Shown here: one piece after another, positions 31,701 to 35,700 of the stretch
How positions within the stretch are numbered: the stretch's first letter is position 1
How the letters are laid out: every line of letters begins with the position of its first letter
Assembly (NCBI GenBank): GCA_016584305.1
Contig: JACEEZ010020455.1
Span: 208,501-272,500, forward strand
DNA length: 64,000 bases
From: Chionoecetes opilio
Lineage: Eukaryota; Arthropoda; Malacostraca; Decapoda; Majidae
Direction of reading: 5' to 3'
Program-made: the position numbers and the translations under genes
The notes under the pieces: generated by a model
The model's input: only the letters and a program-made list of their open reading frames with translations
Told to the model about the DNA's origin: nothing
Database searches by the model: none

Positions 31701-32079
31701 CTTTCAAACCGTTCTATTGCAGCTACTGTAGATGGTCATTGTTCTTCTCCTAAGTCTATCAATAGTGGTGTTCCTCAGGGTTCTGTCCTATCACTCACTC
31801 TTTCTATTATTCATTGATGATCTTCCAAGTCTAACTCAATTGTCCAATTGTCACAAGAGAAATTCTAGAGTGGGCATATGATGATAGATGCCCCCATCAA
31901 TTAGTGCTACAAGGAACAGATAACATTATGAATATATTCTACGAGGCAATAGCCAATCCAACACTTTTTTTTCTTTCAGTTTTAGATATAATGGATTTTT
32001 TAGCATGATAATAAATATTTCTTTTCACTTTCAGACTAAACTAATGGCAGCGTACCTTCATGAAGTCGCCCAAGCTTGA
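2729..32079 (+). CDS. CNDP2: CNDP2, cytosolic non-specific dipeptidase (whole coding span)
   Basis: Zinc/manganese peptidase of the M20A family that hydrolyses dipeptides such as Cys-Gly in the cytosol; the family acts as a homodimer. Coding exons: 2729-2763, 12334-12508, 12611-12730, 14036-14191, 15140-15319, 16967-17090, 17831-17955, 25496-25717, one of 28012-28161 / 28286-28435 / 28473-28625, 30650-30751, 32035-32079. Every junction is GT-AG and every phase joins, giving 477 or 478 residues, close to the 475 of human CNDP2. Metal and catalytic residues are present: His102 and Asp104 (GHLDVQP), Asp135 (STDDKG), Glu169/Glu170 (GMEESGSEG), Asp198 (ISDNYW), partner-subunit His231 (KDLHSGV) and the final His ([10 protein letters not shown]). 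Nothing suggests the gene is inactive. Introns are loaded with transposons; exon 9 is triplicated. Confidence 0.95.
3340..3598. repeat. Dispersed repeat R1, left part
   Basis: About 250 bp starting ATGAAAAACGGTGATTTAGA and containing ACCCCATTTTTACCCATTTA. It recurs at 44820-45300 in nearly identical form. Here it is cut by the LINE at 3599-5091 and resumes at 5092 (AAGAAAATAAGATAAGTGAA), exactly as in the uninterrupted copy. Confidence 0.8.
3599..5091 (+). mobile_element. 5'-truncated non-LTR retrotransposon (Jockey/CR1-like)
   Basis: It encodes the C-terminal half of a LINE reverse transcriptase. Fingers/palm motifs HGFRKGRSC and [14 protein letters not shown] lie at 3700-3840 in one frame. 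GPLLFLI and the catalytic FADD (from SFADDTR, near 4130) lie in another, so there is a small insertion and frameshift at about 3970-4030. The C-terminal domain ends at the stop at 5048-5050. The tail is a short TAAACTAAGTAAAG tandem. AAGAAA at 3593-3598 and 5092-5097 is the probable target duplication. Inactive copy. Confidence 0.85.
5092..5221. repeat. R1 right part with TTAGG tracts
   Basis: R1 resumes at 5092 and runs into repeated GGTTAGGTTAGGTTAG blocks separated by TATACTTTGTGGTTAAGG. TTAGG is the arthropod telomere unit. Similar tracts occur near 7135, 8570 and 46710-46790, so these are interstitial and repeat-borne. Confidence 0.75.
5370..6850 (-). mobile_element. LINE family A fragment (reverse transcriptase), split by a MITE
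   Basis: Reading leftward from about 6850, three frames carry [11 protein letters not shown], then [12 protein letters not shown] with [10 protein letters not shown], then the C-terminal region ([14 protein letters not shown]). At 6054 it is interrupted by a 618-bp MITE. LINE sequence resumes at 5437 down to about 5370, matching the same family at 59990-60060. Several frameshifts make it inactive. The family reappears as 3' ends at 14911, 17159, 33838 and 34651 and as a gypsy-split copy at 53600-60395. Confidence 0.85.
5437..6054. mobile_element. 618-bp piggyBac-like MITE inside a LINE
   Basis: Perfect terminal inverted repeats TTAACCCCTTCACTGC at 5437 and GCAGTGAAGGGGTTAA ending at 6054. 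The TTAA ends match the piggyBac target. The interior encodes nothing. The flanking LINE halves rejoin at the TTAA, proving insertion. Confidence 0.85.
6960..8317. mobile_element. Foldback element FB1 with CTCGCCGA ends
   Basis: The left end GTTTATGGAACTCTCGCCG is the exact reverse complement of the right end CGGCGAGAGTTCCATAAAC. Inner segments also pair: 7055-7140 with 8060-8190 (including GGACA..TTTTTCGCTTGTC) and 7230-7260 with 8040-8070. Subterminal words CTCGCCGA and GGCGACAGTTCC recur near 7345, 7400 and 7870, giving a multi-armed inverted repeat of about 1.36 kb. No transposase seen. Confidence 0.78.
9009..9219. mobile_element. piggyBac-like MITE, P1 family, copy 1
   Basis: It starts TTAACCCCTTGAGGCCCAGA and ends CGTGAAGGGGTTAA. 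It is about 211 bp with a conserved core (TGACCTGTTTAGTATCCTTG or the variant AACCTGTTTAG). TTAA at both ends and CCCC termini fit piggyBac-type MITEs. Confidence 0.88.
9718..10891. mobile_element. Foldback element FB2, three-armed
   Basis: CCAAAGACTATACTCTGGAC at the left end pairs with GTCCAGTATAGAGTAGTCTTTGG at the right. A 300-bp AT-rich arm (with TTATCAGAAAACGAAAT and AATGGAAAGCTAAT) occurs once inverted (about 9820-10110) and twice direct (10140-10440, 10480-10780). A 130-bp piece of this arm also lies in both pogo-like copies (near 19930-20040 and 24475-24590). No coding content. Confidence 0.8.
11039..11252. mobile_element. piggyBac-like MITE, P1 family, copy 2
   Basis: TTAACCCCTTGAGACCCAGAA at the left end and GTGAAGGGGTTAA at the right, about 214 bp, same core and orientation as copy 1. 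Confidence 0.88.
11400..11592 (+). mobile_element. tRNA-derived SINE, family S1 (+ copy)
   Basis: A degenerate tRNA-like head has a B-box-like GAGATCGATCCCGAG near 11450. It is followed by a body (CTGCACCGTCGAGTGGCC ... CGATTGCGAGTGCATCGGAG) that matches the reverse strand of 43890-44095 almost base for base. Two copies sharing head and body support a SINE family. Confidence 0.75.
11605..11700 (+). repeat. Dispersed repeat R2
   Basis: GCGCCACCACGG...GAGGGCCAACCATCACAGCCC...CAGGGCCTACCATCCC. It recurs at 24610-24700 inside the pogo-like element, at 42085-42190, and partly at 20070-20086. Confidence 0.7.
12334..12508 (+). CDS. CNDP2: CNDP2 coding exon 2
   Basis: Residues 12-70, with the family signature [12 protein letters not shown]. 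Acceptor ttacag and donor gtacct. The lengths of exons 1 and 2 sum to 210, restoring phase 0. Confidence 0.93.
12611..12730 (+). CDS. CNDP2: CNDP2 coding exon 3
   Basis: 40 codons (residues 71-110). It carries [11 protein letters not shown] and the first metal motif VYGHLDVQP. Acceptor tttctcag, donor gtaagt. Confidence 0.95.
12731..14035 (+). other. CNDP2 intron 3
   Basis: 12731-13794 is AT-rich and unassigned, with a short CT/AG run near 13410-13445. The MITE at 13795-14012 fills the 3' end. It stops 23 bp before exon 4, so only GCCTTTTTGTTTTTGCAG remains as the acceptor tract. Confidence 0.8.
13795..14012. mobile_element. piggyBac-like MITE, P1 family, copy 3
   Basis: Inverted relative to copies 1-2: TTAACCCCTTCACGCCCAGA at the left and GGGCCTCAAGGGGTTAA at the right. 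It sits 23 bp upstream of CNDP2 exon 4. Confidence 0.9.
14036..14191 (+). CDS. CNDP2: CNDP2 coding exon 4
   Basis: 52 codons (111-162): EDGWDTEPF, then the bridging-Asp motif [11 protein letters not shown]. Acceptor tttttgcag, donor gtcagt. Confidence 0.95.
14239..14336. repeat. (TATC)n / (AT)n microsatellite
   Basis: TATCTATATC repeats within CNDP2 intron 4, starting about 45 bp after the donor. Confidence 0.9.
14911..15130 (-). mobile_element. LINE family A 3' end, forming part of an exon 5 acceptor tract
   Basis: Reverse complement of the family A 3' end seen at 60165-60395 (AAGGAAGCTACAAGAGGCC ... CAAATAGGGTGG). It ends with CCAGTTTTTCCCTATTTCTT, only 9 bp before exon 5, so most of the pyrimidine tract used by that acceptor is LINE-derived. 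Confidence 0.85.
15140..15319 (+). CDS. CNDP2: CNDP2 coding exon 5
   Basis: 60 codons (163-222): GMEESGSEG, with catalytic Glu169 and metal-ligand Glu170, and CISDNYWLG with metal Asp198. Acceptor tttatag, donor gttggt (weak). Confidence 0.95.
15355..15487. mobile_element. pogo/Tigger-like MITE, 133 bp
   Basis: CAGTAAAACATCTCTTATTCGGAC at the left and a matching GTCCGAATACGAGAGGTTTTACTG at the right, flanked by TA on both sides. Interior about 85 bp with a GGA run. It lies 35 bp after CNDP2 exon 5. Confidence 0.85.
15913..16124. mobile_element. piggyBac-like MITE, P1 family, copy 4
   Basis: TTAACCCCTTGAGATCTAGAA at the left and GTGAAAGGGTTAA at the right, about 212 bp, in CNDP2 intron 5. 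Confidence 0.88.
16232..16264. repeat. Poly(A) tract
   Basis: A run of over 30 A in CNDP2 intron 5. It may be a retroelement tail, but the preceding sequence is not recognised. Confidence 0.9.
16578..16790. mobile_element. piggyBac-like MITE, P1 family, copy 5
   Basis: Inverted copy: TTAAGCCCTTCACGTCCAGA at the left, GGTCTCAAGGGATTAA at the right. Confidence 0.87.
16967..17090 (+). CDS. CNDP2: CNDP2 coding exon 6
   Basis: Begins [15 protein letters not shown], with the partner-subunit active-site His231, and ends in GNILIP plus one base. Acceptor ttggcag, donor gtaaga. Confidence 0.95.
17159..17226 (-). mobile_element. LINE family A 3' terminal fragment
   Basis: Short match to the LINE 3' end (AAATAAGGAAGCTACAAGAGG) in CNDP2 intron 6. 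Confidence 0.7.
17239..17390. repeat. 53-bp minisatellite, about 3 units
   Basis: Units read AATACCACGAGACTTTATGA ... ACTTATAAACGGGCAA. The third is shortened. Confidence 0.85.
17831..17955 (+). CDS. CNDP2: CNDP2 coding exon 7
   Basis: Begins with 2 bases completing Gly, then [20 protein letters not shown]. Ends HHQDK at phase 0. Acceptor ttttccag, donor gtgggt. Confidence 0.94.
18180..18672. mobile_element. Non-autonomous hAT element, 493 bp
   Basis: Ends CAGGGTTCTTCAAAGT and (reverse) CAGTGTTCTTCAAACTTTTT, typical hAT termini. Subterminal GGGTCGCGACCC words. 8-bp duplication TCTTAACC (18172-18179) versus TCCTATCC (18673-18680), two mismatches. The interior has an AG run and no transposase. 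Confidence 0.82.
19204..19416 (+). pseudogene. Remnant of pogo/Tigger transposase N-terminal HTH
   Basis: The frame reads [21 protein letters not shown], which resembles the Psq/BrkDBD-type HTH that begins pogo/Tigger transposases. No DDE catalytic domain follows. The corresponding stretch in the right copy (about 23785-23930) is also broken. Confidence 0.65.
19481..19684 (+). pseudogene. Unidentified coding-like fragment
   Basis: The frame reads [20 protein letters not shown] then [14 protein letters not shown]. The right copy (24032-24274) has the same start but shifts frame later. I do not recognise the family. It may be captured exon or transposon protein sequence. Confidence 0.4.
20087..20740. 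repeat. Purine-rich minisatellite cargo
   Basis: About 650 bp of almost uninterrupted purine on the + strand. Several units of about 51 bp read GAGCAGGGGAAGGATGAGCA then GGAGGGGGACGAGCAAGGGA. It translates to Glu/Gly/Gln repeats on + and Pro/Ser on -; these frames look like artefacts of the bias. Mirror symmetry gives triplex (H-DNA) potential. Confidence 0.88.
20745..20831. repeat. Long hairpin, about 38-bp stem
   Basis: GTAGGAGTTAGCAGCAGCTT ... ATGAAGAATAGAAC pairs with GTTCTATTCTTCAT ... AAGCTGCTATTAACTCCTA around a loop of about 7 bases, with one or two mismatches. It separates the minisatellite from the gene copy. Confidence 0.85.
21004..21558 (+). CDS. Gene-copy segment A: acidic protein with Cys/basic N-terminus
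   Basis: Starts at an ATG in good context (CAGCCATGCC). An N-terminal [17 protein letters not shown] stretch pairs two cysteines with an amphipathic basic helix, which could be a membrane anchor. Then come about 130 residues rich in Glu, Val and Gln and a Ser/Asp/Glu tail ([13 protein letters not shown]). It ends at TAG (21556-21558). The same frame continues for 10 codons to the ATG of segment B. No family recognised. It may be the N-terminal part of one long protein. Confidence 0.5.
   Translation: MPGPGATKTPKEGTKAGCCAFLRAFLRLFKRKKRTRHSSSVRLTEPAIEDLVVEESPGLDQQPAPLDQAPEELVKKGEIERVEEQHEEQVEEVLDVQKTVETEPESGVIRRVEEQQVVKEEEQEMQEEEQAVQEPVVAEQVPEDSSLKVPDADESDLDENIADDSDSEESSSDESAKPAPPVKN
21589..22146 (+). 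CDS. CCDC25: Gene-copy segment B: CCDC25-like NFACT-R domain protein
   Basis: Residues from about 27 onward follow the CCDC25/Jlp2 family: [55 protein letters not shown], then a basic coiled tail rich in Lys/Arg/Glu. The family's NFACT-R domain is shared with NEMF-type RNA-binding quality-control factors, and mammalian CCDC25 is also reported to bind extracellular DNA. Here there are 185 residues before TAG (22144-22146); human CCDC25 has 208. There are no introns, whereas neighbouring genes are intron-rich, so this looks like a retrocopy. It lies in the same frame as segments A and C. Confidence 0.75.
   Translation: MNAAPSSAGPELLLRPCGAVITFRSDVVDPPATLLMGSDKHENDHLLAQATDRLVFFHVDALPSAHVYLQLEPGQALRDVPRVLLNDAVQLCKANSAKGNWLGNVVVVYTLGSNLSKTRHMKAGEVGFVCNREVRKILVSKRDDKIMDRLNNTKRKVLSRKSEREKQQRAKERQRQKTEAKLKKR
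22147..22683 (+). CDS. Gene-copy segment C: acidic linker plus KH-like domain
   Basis: Continues the frame of segment B directly after TAG. After an acidic/basic linker it reads [20 protein letters not shown] then [20 protein letters not shown], which has the beta-alpha layout and final ITG..V..A..L of KH-like domains, with a degenerate GxxG (QGCR). It ends in a Lys/Gly/Ser tail and TGA at 22681-22683. The KH call is by eye and tentative. Confidence 0.5.
   Translation, partial: QKQEQQDDAAATEESLDPVWGFEVQQRPTACTAGKLRRRRRERCEEDSSDEECGDEKEQEKETTEKETTLPETVTTRCFPVSVEKRSVLQGCRATVERRFDVRVQPPRKGEAEGRGTITGAPDDVAYALAELKKLLFPEKQKAKAAAAPQDNKGSKSGKGREAKGPSTKGSSKQKRKQ
22754..22800 (+). terminator. Polyadenylation signal and genomic poly(A) tail
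   Basis: AATAAATAATAAA followed by about 28 A, then TCTAAAAAAAAG, about 70 bp after the last stop. A templated poly(A) after an AATAAA in an intronless gene copy is the mark of retroposition. Confidence 0.8.
22801..23336. other. Cargo 3' flank, pyrimidine-rich
   Basis: No gene recognised. 23115-23330 is CT-rich on the + strand. It ends ...CTTCTA against the left end of the second pogo-like copy, keeping a TA at the joint. Confidence 0.6.
23337..24837 (+). mobile_element. Right pogo-like copy (E2), both ends present
   Basis: About 1.5 kb. It starts CAGTACCCTCCCGAGTTTTG and ends GCTCGGAAGGGTACTG. It matches the left copy, then continues through repeat R2 (24610-24700) and a right terminal region with CTCGAGGATCGCGAAACTCG, an internal copy of the left subterminal sequence. 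HTH remnants are present but broken. Confidence 0.85.
25496..25717 (+). CDS. CNDP2: CNDP2 coding exon 8
   Basis: 74 codons (306-379): [40 protein letters not shown]. Acceptor ctataaag (poor pyrimidine tract), donor gtaaga. Confidence 0.95.
25878..26144. mobile_element. pogo/Tigger-like MITE, 267 bp
   Basis: Ends CAGTCAACCCTT and AAGGGTTGACTG, flanked by TA on both sides. Interior non-coding. CNDP2 intron 8. Confidence 0.85.
26230..26680 (+). mobile_element. LINE reverse-transcriptase fragment (RTE-like)
   Basis: Frames carry [34 protein letters not shown] and the catalytic [13 protein letters not shown], then [12 protein letters not shown]. One stop separates the first two motifs. It is a fragment in CNDP2 intron 8 in the sense orientation. 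Confidence 0.85.
26676..26800. repeat. AGGTAGATGTA minisatellite
   Basis: Repeated GGTAGATGTAAGGTATAATA and GGTAGATGTAGAATGTAAGG units directly after the LINE fragment, possibly expanded from its tail. Confidence 0.9.
26823..26956. repeat. Imperfect inverted repeat, about 58-bp arms
   Basis: TGTTCTGGGAGGCCAAGGAA pairs with the reverse complement of TTCTTTGGCGGCCTCCCAGAGCA, continuing inward through AAGAACTTTTGTCAAT against ATTGACAAAAGG-type sequence. Small foldback element or MITE. Confidence 0.75.
26957..28011. other. CNDP2 intron 8, unassigned
   Basis: No coding or repeat family recognised; AT-rich with a poly(A) near 27520. It ends in the acceptor gttacag. Confidence 0.4.
28012..28161 (+). 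CDS. CNDP2: CNDP2 alternative exon 9a
   Basis: 50 codons, phase 0 at both ends, acceptor gttacag, donor gtgtgc (weak). It encodes the substrate-loop segment [13 protein letters not shown] ... [16 protein letters not shown] with RDGCSIPIT in place of the family REGGSIPVT. It is the most diverged of the three versions. Confidence 0.88.
28286..28435 (+). CDS. CNDP2: CNDP2 alternative exon 9b
   Basis: 50 codons, phase 0-0, acceptor tcccag, donor gtaaaa. It encodes [20 protein letters not shown] and [16 protein letters not shown], matching the family consensus at the conserved loop. Confidence 0.9.
28473..28625 (+). CDS. CNDP2: CNDP2 alternative exon 9c
   Basis: 51 codons, phase 0-0, acceptor gttccag, donor gtaagt (the strongest of the three). 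It encodes [20 protein letters not shown] and [16 protein letters not shown]. It is separated from 9b by only 37 bp, too short to be an intron, so 9b and 9c cannot be joined to each other. Confidence 0.9.
29022..29230. mobile_element. Possible pogo-like MITE
   Basis: Left CAGGGAGTTTCGCACAGAAG and (right end, reversed) CAGTCAGTTCGTACACCAG resemble each other over about 33 bp, and TTCGTAC words repeat inside. TA precedes the left end but no clear TA follows the right end. CNDP2 intron 9. Confidence 0.5.
29231..30649. other. CNDP2 intron 9, unassigned
   Basis: AT-rich; short open frames look random. No transposon family recognised. Ends in the acceptor gtttacag. Confidence 0.4.
30650..30751 (+). 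CDS. CNDP2: CNDP2 coding exon 10
   Basis: 34 codons: [20 protein letters not shown], then SQNEK. It holds the last metal-binding His. Donor gtgagt. Confidence 0.95.
30790..31003. mobile_element. piggyBac-like MITE, P1 family, copy 7
   Basis: TTAACCTCTTCACGCCCAGA at the left, GGGTCTCAAGGGGTTAA at the right, 38 bp after CNDP2 exon 10. Confidence 0.88.
31111..31480. mobile_element. Possible truncated pogo/Tigger-like end
   Basis: CAGTAGACTCGCCTAACGTC preceded by TA resembles a Tigger terminus. No right end is found before the LINE fragment at about 31490. Confidence 0.4.
31490..31820 (+). mobile_element. LINE reverse-transcriptase fragment (Jockey/R1-type)
   Basis: [37 protein letters not shown] and [12 protein letters not shown] in one frame, then a shift and stop. 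Truncated at both ends, in CNDP2 intron 10. Confidence 0.85.
32035..32079 (+). CDS. CNDP2: CNDP2 terminal coding exon 11
   Basis: [14 protein letters not shown] and TGA (32077-32079). Acceptor cactttcag. The C-terminus matches the family. Confidence 0.95.
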   Translation, partial: TKLMAAYLHEVAQA

Positions 32080-32112
32080 CACTTTCACCTTGGCCACCTG
32101 AATGGATCTTGA

Positions 32113-32118
32113 AATAAA
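32113..32118 (+). terminator. CNDP2 polyadenylation signal
   Basis: AATAAA 34 bp after the CNDP2 stop, giving a very short 3' UTR. Confidence 0.7.
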
Positions 32119-32166
32119 TTCCTTATAGTTCATGTCATTTCTTGTACCTAAAATAATTTAATCTTT

Positions 32167-32172
32167 TTTATT
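32167..32172 (-). terminator. Candidate polyadenylation signal of the WD-repeat gene
   Basis: TTTATT on + is AATAAA on -, about 415 bp past the WD gene stop and about 50 bp from the CNDP2 signal. The two transcripts may converge or overlap here. Confidence 0.4.
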
Positions 32173-32586
32173 CATTCCAAATGGGCTTGCAATTGAAGGT
32201 TTTAAGAATTATTGCTTAGGTTGGTTTTTATCTCAGCTCACGGCCATGATGCTTCCTATACTACTGTGGTTGTGAAATTTGTGCCTTACACTTATAAACT
32301 TGCAAAACACTTTGGACTTTCATTACTATTACTAGCAGCCGGTTCAAAAGCCTGGCCTATGAAGAATAGGCCACCTGTAATAATATCAAGATCAAGTATC
32401 GCTTCGTAGGTCCTCAATTCTCCTCCTCTCTAATCTAGTGTTAGCCGAAGCCACCACCCCGGTCACAAACCAAACTTTTTCCAATATTGATTAATATAGC
32501 AAATAAAAATCTGTAAACTATTATTATACCTTTTGGAAAGAAGTGACTATTGAGCTTTTTACACAATGATGCACCTCATTCACAAA
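32173..32586. other. Region between the two gene ends
   Basis: Probable 3' UTR of the WD gene on the - strand. 32212-32400 reads as an open frame on + but has no recognisable domain. Confidence 0.4.
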
Positions 32587-32782
32587 CTACAAGACCGAGC
32601 ACCACCATCTGGCGTCTTCTTGGTTTCTCCCCATACTTGACAGTGACTGTTGGGAGCCATCTTCCTCTTCACTGGAGGATGCCCAGTCTGTGTCTTCCTC
32701 AGAACCAGAATCAACAGCAGGAGTAGCAAGCTTGTGAAGGAAGACTGGCAAGACAATCTCATGCACACTACTTGGTCGGACA
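32587..32782 (-). CDS. WD gene coding exon 11 (last)
   Basis: Starts with one base completing Ser and encodes the acidic tail; stop TAG at 32589-32587. Acceptor tgttacag. Confidence 0.8.
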
Positions 32783-35700
32783 CTGTAACAAAAATTACTG
32801 CATCACAATCCTTTTAACAAAATTGTACTTTATAGATTGATGTAGAAACCCCCCCAGCAAAACACACACACAAGACACAATTGATACAACACAGGAAAGA
32901 GATGGATGGGTAGATGGTTTATATCTAGATCTTAAAAAGGCATTTGAAAAGGTTCCCCATGAGAGGCTACTTTGGAAATTGGAAAATATAGGAGGAATCA
33001 AAGGGATGATCAAAACCTGGATGGAAAGTTATCTGAGGAAGAGAAATGAGAACGGTAGTAAAGGATGAAAAATCTTAAAGGAGAAAGGTATTTAGTGGGG
33101 TACCACAAGAATCAGTTTTGGCACCAATAATGTTCATGATTTATATCAATGACATGACTTAACGAGATTAAAAGTTATATAAGTTTGCTTACGGATGATG
33201 AAAAGCTATAAAGATTGTGAAACACTACAAAATTACCTGAACAAGATCTACGAATGGAGCAGAAGATGGGAAATGGAATTTAATGTGAATACCGTAAATT
33301 GCGGCATACAGGTTGACCAAGATTATTGGCTCAAGATTACGGGTTAGGCCTATACTTGCCGTATAAGTCAGGGCCCAAAAATACGGTAGGCTACTGGTAG
33401 GCCAAAACTTAAATGTGGATTTTCTATTCTATTTATTATTTGATGTGGATTTTCTATTTGGATTTTAAATGTGGACTTAAAATTACAGGTATAAAAACAC
33501 TCCTCATGTGGCTCCACTATACATTACTATGTTATATACCACTTAAAGGGAAAGACTGGAGGTTTGAAAGCAAAAGTCACTCTATACTATTACTATCATA
33601 ACAATTCTAGTTGATATATTTACCTTCTCTCTTTGTGGATCCATACTTTGAGCAAGTGTCCACCAGCAACAATAACATCTGAAGCAGCACAGAGAGAGAG
33701 GTAGCGGCCCTCATCTTGATCTATGAGGGATGAGAGGTACTGGCCACTCTGGATGTCCCTGACTGCCAAAAGAGAAAGATAAGTTATGAATTTGAGCAAC
33801 AACAATGAGATTCAAGCTGGAATTTAGCTGGAAGTAGATTTTAAAAAGAAATAGGGAAAAACTGGTTCACAAATAGGGTGGTAAATGATTGGAATGGACT
33901 CAGTAGACAGGTAGTTAGTGCGGAGTCATTAGAGAGCTTTAAAGGGGGGCTAGATAAATTCATGGATGGGGATGAAAGTTGGATGTAGGTAGTGTTAAGT
34001 AACAGGAACTACCTCGTGTAGGTCTCACGGCCTCTTGTAGCTTCCTTATTTTCTTATGAGCGTGGACATTTGCAACAGAGAAACACTTGACAATGACAAT
34101 ATTCTTTACAAATAAGCTGATCATAATTCAATAATTATTTTTTATTTTTAGATAACTTTTGTTGCATTTTATTCCCATCCATGTTGTAAAAGAGCTTTGC
34201 CTTCCATAAAAAACAAATGTTACACAGATGAGATAGTTATGGGCGAGACATCTCTATTACATGAAATTGGTGAAGGTTTGCACTGCAGAGGTTTTAGTAA
34301 TGACTGTTGGTGATAAGGATAAGGACTATAATGATATGCAGTATAATTTTCCTATTGGATCCATGCACGCAACCAGTTGTGTAGTGTAAAGGTTTGTTTT
34401 CAATCAATCCTTTAGCACTCCTGTCTTTCACAAAGTTGTAATCTTACATAGCGAAACAATAAAAACTAGTGTATAATTTCTAAATGTTGGAAATATAACA
34501 CTTTCTGTGACTTTCCGCTGTAATATATAACCAAGGTTGTGGAGTTTTGACAACTTCCAAATCAGATATAGACACAAGTAATTTTCTTCCTTCTTTAAAT
34601 ACATATTACTTCATATAATAGAGACAATACAGCTTACTCTCATCAGCTACAAATAAGAACATCAGAAAATAAGGAAGCTACAAGAGGCCGTGAGACCTAC
34701 ACGAGGTAGTTCCTGTAACCAGATAGTTTAGATCATGTGAAAAGAACCATAATAACTATGAATGTGTAATTTTTCACATGTACTTCTGATCCAACGCTGA
34801 ACACCCAAGAATCAAGTGACATCTTGCTACAACACTGTCGCCTGTTAACAGTCACTGAGGTTTGTGAGAGTGCATGTTGGGACATGAACAGGTTACTTTT
34901 CTACTAAATCTAAGCAGAGACATAAGTGCATCAAATGTCATATTATTGCAGTGCTTATACTCGATACTAGAGCAATGAAAGTGAGCAATTTCCTTCTTAT
35001 GACTTTTTTTTTCAATCCCCTATTTAACCCCTTCACGCCCAGATCTTTACTTTGCTATAACAATTTGTATGTTGTTAGCCATAAAATTACGAAAAGTCAC
35101 TTAATATACCAAATTAGTTAGTGGACAAGGATACTAAACAGGTCATATCTATAAAATGTTGCTTATATTCACAAAAAATTGTCCAATGGTACCCAAATTA
35201 CAATGGAAATTACGTTCTGGGTCTCAAGGGGTTAACAGGATATGCTTCAACTTTTTTTTTCTTCTCAGAAATCAGCATTTGTTGTAAGTCACTTCATTTG
35301 TTTGAGAGAGGCAATTGTATCAATCAATCATTGGGGACATACGCCGGGGGGCGCGTCGCCTCGCCCACCCTACGACGCCACTCCCGGGGGTCACCACGCG
35401 CGAGTCCCCATGCAGGCTCCTTTCCCATACCAAGCAGCTCTCGACAAGAAACATCAACTTGCCCCAGCCACGAGCCTTGTGGGCCTGTAGCCTTGGCCTC
35501 CACGCCGGATTGTCTCTTACAGATACAACCCGATGGGAAGGATCAGTTTCAGGGTAGCGTGCCACATACCCATATAGCCGAAGTTGACGCTGACGGACTA
35601 TGCAGGTAATAGGCCTCGATTCAGTCTCACGGTGCAATCGCTGATTTGACACGTAATCATCCCAGCGATACCCCATGATTCTGCGAAGACACTTATTACC